Origin: Candidatus Aminicenantota bacterium | Lineage (GTDB): Bacteria > Acidobacteriota > Aminicenantia > Aminicenantales > Aminicenantaceae | DNA length: 5,298 nt | Direction of reading: 5' to 3' | NCBI GenBank assembly: GCA_016926925.1 | Contig: JAFGNQ010000291.1 | Location: forward strand, 1 to 5,298 | Part shown: piece by piece, positions 1-4,297 of the stretch | How positions within the stretch are numbered: the stretch's first letter is position 1 | How the letters are laid out: each line of letters begins with the position of its first letter | The notes under the pieces: generated by a model | What the model was told of the DNA's origin: nothing | The model's database searches: none | Seen by the model: only the letters and a program-made list of their open reading frames with translations | Translations under genes and position numbers: made by a program

Positions 1-497
1 CCCGGAGTGAAGTCGGAAGGAAATGATTCGAGCTTTTTCAGTAAGTCTTTTTCGGTGTAGTCCTGGCGATAATCGAAGTCCGTGCCGGTGTAATCTTTGA
101 TTCCCGAGGTGTGTGTCAGGAGGTGCCGGACAGTGATTGCATTCCAGGTCTCAGGGGCATCATGGAAATATTGAGTGATTTTGTCTTCCAGCCCGACTTT
201 GCCTTCCACGACAAGCATCATCACGGCCGTGGCTGTAAATTGTTTACCCACAGATCCGGACTGGAAAATGGTTTCGGGAGTCACGGGCACGTTCAGCTCG
301 ACATTCGCCAGGCCATACCCTTGCGCTTTGATGATCCGACCTTCCCTCATGACGGCTAAAGCGAGGCCCGGGATCTTCTGCTGCTGCATCGAAGCTTTGA
401 CAAAGTCGTCGACGCTGTCTGATTGAAGCGGCAGAGCGAATAGAACAACGACTAAGCTTATAATGACGAATGCAGCCAGACGTGAAATCTTCCTCAT
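1..497 (-). CDS. Serine hydrolase of the beta-lactamase/D-Ala-D-Ala peptidase (class C-like) family, N-terminal part
   Basis: The reading frame starts at ATG 497-495 and runs off the left edge, giving 165 residues without a stop. AGGAGG (complement of 504-509) lies six bases before the start. Residues 1-26 form a signal peptide: a short basic head (MRKISR), a hydrophobic core ([18 protein letters not shown]), then polar sequence, so the protein is probably exported to the periplasm or envelope. The family motifs that can be seen are the nucleophile motif SVGK (S82 and K85 of SxxK), [13 protein letters not shown] at 41-53, and HLLTHTSG at 125-132. The frame ends at FTPG, just before where the YxN motif would be expected; that motif and the C-terminal HxG/KTG-type motif lie outside the window. 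Members act as beta-lactamases, esterases, peptidases or peptidoglycan carboxypeptidases, and the visible part cannot separate these. It appears to be transcribed alone, with a possible promoter at 548-576. The fold family is confident; the substrate is not. Confidence 0.93.
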   Translation of the reverse strand, partial: MRKISRLAAFVIISLVVVLFALPLQSDSVDDFVKASMQQQKIPGLALAVMREGRIIKAQGYGLANVELNVPVTPETIFQSGSVGKQFTATAVMMLVVEGKVGLEDKITQYFHDAPETWNAITVRHLLTHTSGIKDYTGTDFDYRQDYTEKDLLKKLESFPSDFTP

Positions 498-547
498 AAT
501 TTTCCTCCTTGCGGATTAGTACGAATAAAGACGATCTGCTTCCATTC

Positions 548-576
548 AATATCTTTGTTCTCGTATTCTTTGTCAG
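548..576 (-). promoter_or_regulatory. Candidate sigma70-type promoter for the serine hydrolase
   Basis: On the minus strand a CTGACA box (complement of 571-576, 5 of 6 to consensus) is followed after 17 bases by GATATT (complement of 548-553, 4 of 6). Transcription would start near 541, giving a leader of about 45 bases to the ATG at 497. This is assigned by eye only. Confidence 0.35.
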
Positions 577-595
577 GCGTTCCTTATCATGGCGG

Positions 596-633
596 GATCA
601 AGTTTGGAGGCTGAATCGCCCTTGTGCTTGATC
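596..633. repeat. Perfect 7-base inverted repeat, GATCAAG/CTTGATC
   Basis: The arms at 596-602 and 627-633 are exact reverse complements with a 24-base spacer. GGCG at 591-594 can alternatively pair with CGCC at 617-620. No T-run follows on either strand, so it does not look like a terminator. It lies about 20 bases upstream of the candidate hydrolase promoter and could be an operator, or chance. Confidence 0.3.
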
Positions 634-753
634 ATTGTTGAGGATTATAAATCACAGGTCAAAATTTAGTCAAACACACCCGATCTCAGGCAAAAGAACG
701 CCCCTGTTTTGACGACTTTACGGTTTATTTTAAGCTGGAGAGATACTTCCGGT

Positions 754-840
754 TTATTCATACCTCAGAGTATCTTTGGGATTGGGGGCTGCGGCATCTA
801 GTTTGGAAAGATTGGAGTTTGCAGTGGGCAGAGATTGGTC
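754..840 (-). pseudogene. Possible C-terminal remnant of an FtsX/MacB-type (ADOP-like) permease
   Basis: A minus-strand frame ending at TAA 756-754 closes with AAAPNPKDTLRYE. FtsX-domain permeases of the MacB/ADOP type commonly end with a basic and alanine-rich stretch followed by a sequence close to xxPxxALRYE, so the last ten or so codons fit such a tail. Further upstream in the same frame (EPWIADQSLPTANSNL) there is no transmembrane segment and no permease likeness, and the frame meets a stop at 900-898. No start codon or ribosome binding site belongs to it. If real, it is all that remains of a gene deleted between the ABM-like gene and this point. The match covers only about 12 residues, so chance is a serious alternative. 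Confidence 0.27.
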
Positions 841-865
841 CGCGATCCATGGCTCAATCCGCGCA

Positions 866-1195
866 TCAACTCTTGGCGATTTGCCGTGTTGCGCGCACTA
901 CTTTGAAATGTGCGACGTGGCCGTCGAATGTGCTGAGAAGAGCCTTGGCCTCATCCTCGACTACTGCCACAGAGGGATCGTCTCCGGCAAAAAGACGGAC
1001 GGCATCCATGGACTGCCATAAGGTGAGAACGATAAACTCCACGTCGCCGGAATTTTGTAGGGTCCTTTGGAGAATGTAAGCTCCTTCATGACCTTCAATA
1101 TCCCGGATTGATGGAAACACCTTAGTTTCTAGAAAGAACACATAGGCGTCGGCTCTTTCCTGAGGGGCTCGACCGTGCCAAATTCTGGCAATCAT
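866..1195 (-). CDS. Antibiotic biosynthesis monooxygenase (ABM)-like small protein
   Basis: This encodes a 109-residue cytoplasmic protein beginning MIARIWHGRAP. The start at 1195 is chosen because AGGAGG lies exactly five bases upstream (complement of 1201-1206); longer starts would run through the YciI-like gene. The opening beta strand, the helix with LETKVFPSIRDIEG (22-35), the central strands GAYILQR (38-44) and VEFIVLTLWQS (52-62), and the helix MDAVRLFAGDD (63-73) match the ABM/DABB ferredoxin-like layout. The C-terminal strand HVAHFKVV is at 93-100. Proteins of this kind usually dimerise into a beta barrel. Some ABM proteins are cofactor-free quinol oxygenases or heme-degrading enzymes, while many have no known substrate, and nothing here fixes the reaction. 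It is the second gene of an operon, ten bases after the YciI-like stop. Confidence 0.87.
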   Translation of the reverse strand: MIARIWHGRAPQERADAYVFFLETKVFPSIRDIEGHEGAYILQRTLQNSGDVEFIVLTLWQSMDAVRLFAGDDPSVAVVEDEAKALLSTFDGHVAHFKVVRATRQIAKS

Positions 1196-1200
1196 GGCTT

Positions 1201-1206
1201 CCTCCT
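1201..1206 (-). promoter_or_regulatory. Ribosome binding site of the ABM-like gene, touching the upstream stop codon
   Basis: AGGAGG on the minus strand begins on the last base of the YciI-like TAA (complement of 1206-1208) and sits five bases before ATG 1195-1193. It fixes the start of the ABM-like gene and suggests that the two genes are co-transcribed and translationally linked. Confidence 0.8.
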
Positions 1207-1487
1207 TACGATTCTTCGCCGATAACGACGGCCCATTCACGGACCTTCCATTTCGTGATAAGGCCGTTTTTGACATAAGGATCGTTTTGGGCGAAATTTT
1301 CGGCCACACGGCTGTCTTCGGATTTGAAGACGAGGGCGGCGCCGTCAACAGGGTTGGTGAACGCTCCCGCCAGAATCAGTTGACCCTTTTCCTCGAATTC
1401 ACGGGCAAAATCGAGGTGTTCCTGGCGAAAAGCAGCCCGTTTATTGACGTAATCATCGACGACCTCATAAAAAAGGATGGTGTACAT
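1206..1487 (-). CDS. YciI-like (YCII-related domain) protein
   Basis: This is a complete 93-residue protein starting MYTILFYEVVDDYV, preceded by AGGAGG (complement of 1493-1498) at five bases. Features of the YCII-related family are visible: RAAFRQEHLDFA with H24 at the position of the family's conserved histidine; KGQLILAGAFTNPVDGAALVF at 34-54 with a conserved G41 and D48; and DPYVKNGLI at 69-77 followed by the closing strand KWKVREWAVVIG. The family adopts a ferredoxin-like dimeric fold with a His/Asp pocket; enzymatic roles are known for few members, and no reaction can be named here. It is the first gene of a two-gene operon with the ABM-like gene, so two small DABB-fold proteins would be made together. 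The next gene upstream ends 66 bases before this start. The family call is secure. Confidence 0.93.
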   Translation of the reverse strand: MYTILFYEVVDDYVNKRAAFRQEHLDFAREFEEKGQLILAGAFTNPVDGAALVFKSEDSRVAENFAQNDPYVKNGLITKWKVREWAVVIGEES

Positions 1488-1514
1488 TTGGACCTCCTAA
1501 AAGTGTAACTGAAA

Positions 1515-1545
1515 ATTTTATTCCGGTTCTCTTCATAAAGTGAAC
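1515..1545 (-). promoter_or_regulatory. Candidate promoter and operator-like repeat upstream of the YciI-like operon
   Basis: On the minus strand TTCACT (complement of 1539-1544, 4 of 6) is followed about 18 bases later by TAAAAT (complement of 1515-1520, 5 of 6). The imperfect inverted repeat GTTCTCT/AGTGAAC (1526-1532 and 1539-1545, one mismatch, 6-base loop) overlaps the -35 box, as an operator might. Both elements are short and assigned by eye. Confidence 0.28.
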
Positions 1546-2572
1546 ATGTGCGTTCAATAAGCGAATCGCAAAATGAAATTATCTCCGCGGGACAATATCG
1601 CGGCCGAATTTTTCGCGACCGTTATCGGCAATATAAGTGCAGGAACTCCTCCTCCGAAATTCAGCTTCTCCGCAGGAAGTCTCGAGATATTCGTCACCAA
1701 ACATCCTGTTTCTGGGTCGAACGGCTTTAGGGATCCCACTTTTTTTTCGGATATTAAAGCCTCTAATTCTTTCAGATAGAGGATGTAACGATCTCTCGAC
1801 AGCGCCGGCATGGATTTTCTTATTGCGGAGGCCAGTTCTTCCGGGGTTGAATTTAAAATCTTCTCCTTTTCGAGACCAATAGGAAAGAGCATCAAGCCGT
1901 TTCCGAAAAATTTCGGACCGAACTCCCCTACTTTGCTCCGGACATCAATGGGAATAGTCAGACGTACCATCTTATCAAAAACTTCGGTCTGGAGCGGTAC
2001 GACTTTCTGCAAGGCCATCGCCGATAAAATGTCATTGGCGGAAATCCTCTGATTCAGAGAGGTGGAGGCTTTTTTTATGGTACTTCGTACAGCCTCTTTT
2101 TTAATTTCTACGATCTCGATGACGGGACTGCCGGCCTGTGGAGGGGATTCCAACTCGAGACCCGGAAATACGAATTCTTTGAGCGCTGTTCTCCTGTGGT
2201 GGGGTTTTTGGAGTGTGCGGGATAAAAATGATTTGATGGGAATAAAACGGTCGCTCGAGAGCGCAGCCAGGATCGACATCAAATAAAAATAACTGTATCC
2301 GTCTCCGGCCAGGTGATTCATTTTCGGAACCAGGACCGTGCCGTTATTAAATTGAATGACCCTCAAGAAAAATAATCCGGTTGAATCCGGCAATCCGAAT
2401 CGTAGATGCATATCTTTCAAATCCGATTTCGTCACGGGGATATCAAAATATTTTTCAAACGTCACTTCTTCGAAACAGTCGTCCTCATGGTACTTGTGGG
2501 ACCGGATGATGCCGTACTAACATAAAACCCATAAGCTCAAAAGAAACCGGGACTCTTCATAATGAATTTGTG
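1523..2572. repeat. Imperfect direct repeat flanking the acyltransferase-like gene
   Basis: The copy at 1523-1550 and the copy at 2547-2572 share CCGG, then two differing bases, then CTCTTCATAA, then TGAA and GTG, with a 2-base insertion (AG) in the first copy: about 22 of 26 aligned bases agree. The copies are 1024 bases apart and in the same orientation. Each lies upstream of a minus-strand frame (YciI-like and acyltransferase-like), so they could be a shared regulatory element, or the scar of an insertion or deletion. Chance similarity is not excluded. Confidence 0.35.
1554..2465 (-). CDS. HXXXD (BAHD/transferase-family-like) acyltransferase, apparently lacking its N-terminal region
   Basis: This frame encodes 303 residues from a GTG at 2465; the next in-frame candidate is the ATG of M19. 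The acyltransfer motif HLAGDG is present (H51, D55, G56), preceded by strands RVIQFNNGTVLVPKMN and followed by the helix SYFYLMSILAAL. Near the C-terminus, N269-FGGG-273 in KLNFGGGVPALILPI stands where BAHD enzymes carry DFGWG. Having N50 rather than a second histidine makes a peptide-synthetase condensation domain less likely. In the BAHD family the HXXXD motif is usually near residue 150-160 of about 450, so roughly 100 residues seem to be missing. The frame stays open and family-like for 17 codons above the GTG (SHKYHEDDCFEEV), up to a TAG at 2519-2517, with no start codon there. No good ribosome binding site precedes the GTG. It could be a degraded gene, a frameshifted one, or a short variant. 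The acyl donor and acceptor are unknown. Confidence 0.66.
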   Translation of the reverse strand: MTFEKYFDIPVTKSDLKDMHLRFGLPDSTGLFFLRVIQFNNGTVLVPKMNHLAGDGYSYFYLMSILAALSSDRFIPIKSFLSRTLQKPHHRRTALKEFVFPGLELESPPQAGSPVIEIVEIKKEAVRSTIKKASTSLNQRISANDILSAMALQKVVPLQTEVFDKMVRLTIPIDVRSKVGEFGPKFFGNGLMLFPIGLEKEKILNSTPEELASAIRKSMPALSRDRYILYLKELEALISEKKVGSLKPFDPETGCLVTNISRLPAEKLNFGGGVPALILPITVAKNSAAILSRGDNFILRFAY

Positions 2573-2597
2573 AAACACACTCGATATGGAATATAAT
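2568..2597 (+). promoter_or_regulatory. Candidate sigma70-type promoter for the CGGC-protein gene
   Basis: TTGTGA (2568-2573, 4 of 6) and a perfect TATAAT (2592-2597) are separated by 18 bases. Transcription would start near 2604, about 24 bases before the ribosome binding site. The stretch lies between two divergent genes, as expected for a promoter. The perfect -10 box is the main support. Confidence 0.5.
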
Positions 2598-2643
2598 TCG
2601 AAGTTCGATTTTTCATCAAAAGAGTTTAAAGGAGGCAGCAAAC

Positions 2644-3231
2644 ATGAGTGATAAACATCAATACGACCGCAGGGAGTTCTTTAACCGCTCTCTGGCCGGG
2701 ATGGCAGCCCTGGGTTTTTCCCCTGCGGTAGACAAGAACAGGACTCTTTCTGACCGGAACCGTATTTTTTCCACCCTGAAGCCGGACTCTCAATCCAAAA
2801 AGATCGGAATAATCATTTGCGGTCGGTATGAATCTTGCGGGGGCGGGAAATGCCTGCGTTCCGTCAGAGAAAGAGTGGGAGGTTTTGCACGCTATCCCAA
2901 GGAAATGCCGATCGATGTCGTGGGCTTCGGTCAATGCGGAGGGTGCCCGGGTGTGAACGTCGAATATGTTCCTGCTGAAATGAAGAAAAACGGAGCTGAG
3001 GTCATCCATTTGGCAACTGGATTTGTGGTCGGATATCCCCCCTGCCCATCCACTCTGTATTTTAAGGATTTTATTGAAAATTATTATGATCTACCGGTGG
3101 TGATCGGTACCCACCCCGTCCCTCTCAAGTACCTCAATGCTCATATGAAATTGCCGTCCATGCCGGAGCTAAAAAAACTCGCCCCGTATCTCCTGGAGGA
3201 AAAGCGGGAGATTATGGAAGCCTATAATTAG
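2644..3231 (+). CDS. CGGC-domain protein with a twin-arginine-like N-terminal leader
   Basis: This encodes 195 residues; AAAGGAGG (2628-2635) lies eight bases before the ATG. Residues 7-28 (YDRREFFNRSLAGMAALGFSPA by parts: R9-R10-E-F-F, then a short hydrophobic stretch 16-29) resemble a Tat leader, without a clear AxA cleavage site. From residue 54 the CGGC domain begins: KIGIIICGRYESC at 53-65, the conserved turn through C70, the signature QCGGCPG at 97-103 (C98, C101), AEVIHLATGF at 118-127, C134, and VVIGTHP at 152-158. Six cysteines (59, 65, 70, 98, 101, 134) are available for metal binding or redox chemistry; the family is described as putatively metal binding and its role is not established. 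Typical members are shorter cytoplasmic proteins, so an exported or anchored form is unusual. The next gene starts 56 bases later on the same strand and may be co-transcribed. Confidence 0.9.
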   Translation: MSDKHQYDRREFFNRSLAGMAALGFSPAVDKNRTLSDRNRIFSTLKPDSQSKKIGIIICGRYESCGGGKCLRSVRERVGGFARYPKEMPIDVVGFGQCGGCPGVNVEYVPAEMKKNGAEVIHLATGFVVGYPPCPSTLYFKDFIENYYDLPVVIGTHPVPLKYLNAHMKLPSMPELKKLAPYLLEEKREIMEAYN

Positions 3232-3287
3232 AGTTGTATTTCGAATAAACAGCTTGAATCCTGGAAGAGTGTGATAAAGGAGCAGTC

Positions 3288-4040
3288 ATGGATACGGAAA
3301 AAATTAAAAAAGAACTTCGATTTCTGAAAGTTTATAGCTTGATTGCGACAATGCTCTTTGCAGTCCTGTTTTTCATTGCAGCAAAACAGGCCGCTCAGAG
3401 GACAAAATTCCAAGAGATCGATGTGGAGCGGGTAAACATTGTTGAAAGAGACGGAAAACTCCGGTTGGCCATTGCCAACCGCGACCGGTCGCCAGGGCCC
3501 ATCATCGGAGGAATGTACATGAAAACGAGAGAGGGCCAGCGGCCGGGCATGATATTCTTCAACGACAAAGGCGATGAGTGCGGCGGCATGACCTGGGGCA
3601 GTAAAGAAGAGGATGGAAACATCCGTGCTAATGCGGGATTGATGTTCGACCAGTACAACCAGGATCAGACGGTCGGCATCACCTACTCGCAGAACAATGA
3701 AGTACGGTCGGCCGGCTTGATGGTTTGGGACCGTCCGCTGACCCCCCTGGCCGAATTTGCCAAGCGCCTCGGTGAGATCGAAAGCATGGAGGGTGGATCG
3801 GAAAAGACGGCCGCTATGAAAAAGCTGCGGGCACAGGCTGTGGAGAGCGGATTATCCGGTGTCACACGGATCTTTGTCGGACGAGGATCGAAAAGCGAGG
3901 CTGTTGTAAGCCTTGCCGACACCAAAGGAAAACCGCGCATTTTAATGTCGGTCGATGGAGAGGATGTGCCCTCGATCCAGTTTTTGGACGAGAACGGAAA
4001 GGTCGTCTATAAGCTTCCGGCCGATACTCCCGGACAATAG
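3288..4040 (+). CDS. Membrane-anchored beta-rich protein of unknown function
   Basis: This encodes 250 residues, with AAAGGAG (3276-3282) five bases before the ATG. A basic head (KIKKELRFLK, residues 5-14) and one hydrophobic segment (about 15-32) suggest a single-pass anchor with the C-terminal part outside the cytoplasm. The rest looks beta-rich, with recurring hydrophobic strand/D-x-x-G/hydrophobic strand units: VERDGKLRLAI (52-62), FFNDKGDECGGM (90-101), LADTKGKPRILMSV (209-222) and FLDENGKVVYKL (232-243). AGLM also recurs at 116-119 and 142-145. A helical, charged insert (about 153-187) divides the beta portions. I recognise the type only as a conserved hypothetical and no enzyme motif is evident. 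It follows the CGGC gene by 56 bases with no obvious promoter between, so an operon is plausible. The gene itself is near certain; its function is unknown. Confidence 0.88.
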   Translation: MDTEKIKKELRFLKVYSLIATMLFAVLFFIAAKQAAQRTKFQEIDVERVNIVERDGKLRLAIANRDRSPGPIIGGMYMKTREGQRPGMIFFNDKGDECGGMTWGSKEEDGNIRANAGLMFDQYNQDQTVGITYSQNNEVRSAGLMVWDRPLTPLAEFAKRLGEIESMEGGSEKTAAMKKLRAQAVESGLSGVTRIFVGRGSKSEAVVSLADTKGKPRILMSVDGEDVPSIQFLDENGKVVYKLPADTPGQ

Positions 4041-4053
4041 AGCCAAAAGAGCT

Positions 4054-4120
4054 CGATAACGAATCCTCCGGCAACGCGGGCGGGTAATAATCCGCCCTCA
4101 TCTTGAGTATTATCGTTTTT
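4054..4120 (+). terminator. Candidate terminator after the CGGC/anchored-protein genes
   Basis: An inner GC stem, GGGCGG (4078-4083) with CCGCCC (4092-4097) and an 8-base loop, is enclosed by a possible outer stem, CGATAA (4054-4059) with TTATCG (4110-4115), directly followed by TTTTT (4116-4120). The inner stem alone is 18 bases from the T-run, so this is not a classical compact terminator. Its place 14 bases after the stop codon supports the call. Confidence 0.38.
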
Positions 4121-4241
4121 CATAAAATTTAGAGAATCCCATTTCCCTGATAACGACATTAACTTTGCCGGAAAGCGCGAGCCCATATCTATAGGAGTTG
4201 CCTGGAGGTGGGTGGGACCGGCTAAGTCTCGAAATCATGGA

Positions 4242-4247
4242 TATAAT
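4242..4247 (+). promoter_or_regulatory. Candidate -10 box upstream of the MFS gene
   Basis: A perfect TATAAT lies 50 bases before the MFS start codon, but no convincing -35 box is found 16-18 bases upstream. The rest of 4121-4297 shows no gene. A promoter in this stretch is expected because the likely terminator at 4054-4120 separates the MFS gene from the genes before it. Confidence 0.25.
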
Positions 4248-4297
4248 TTTCGTCGATTTTACAGCACACTTTGGATATTATAGGGAGAACCGGGAAA

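Larger units (their letters stand above)
498..865. other. Gene-poor stretch between the serine hydrolase and the ABM-like gene
   Basis: This 368-base stretch holds no convincing complete gene on either strand. It contains the hydrolase ribosome binding site (504-509), its candidate promoter, the GATCAAG/CTTGATC inverted repeat, and at 754-840 a possible decayed permease tail. The plus-strand open frames starting near 776 and 819 lie largely antisense to the ABM-like gene, lack ribosome binding sites and resemble no family. No clear terminator for the minus-strand operon was found here. Confidence 0.6.

Noticed and set aside
244..549. Minus-strand frame of about 101 codons overlapping the serine hydrolase start
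   Set aside because: It overlaps the hydrolase in another frame; the hydrolase frame has the signal peptide, SxxK and HLLTHTSG motifs.
1206..1348. Upstream extension of the ABM-like gene to a start at 1348
   Set aside because: The added residues would be read out of frame through the YciI-like gene, whereas AGGAGG sits five bases before ATG 1195 and the family's usual MIARIWHG opening begins there.
1194..1508. Plus-strand open frame antisense to the YciI-like gene
   Set aside because: It mirrors the YciI-like gene, which has a clear family match and a strong ribosome binding site; the plus-strand product resembles nothing known.
1548..2286. Several short plus-strand frames opposite the acyltransferase-like gene
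   Set aside because: They are antisense frames without ribosome binding sites or recognisable domains; the minus-strand frame carries HLAGDG and the C-terminal NFGGG.
2626..3009. Minus-strand frame opposite the CGGC gene
   Set aside because: It is an antisense shadow of a gene with a secure domain match and ribosome binding site.
4055..4156. Direct repeat GATAACGA at 4055-4062 and 4149-4156
   Set aside because: Only eight bases with no matching flanks, so it is likely chance; the first copy is already part of the outer stem of the terminator candidate.
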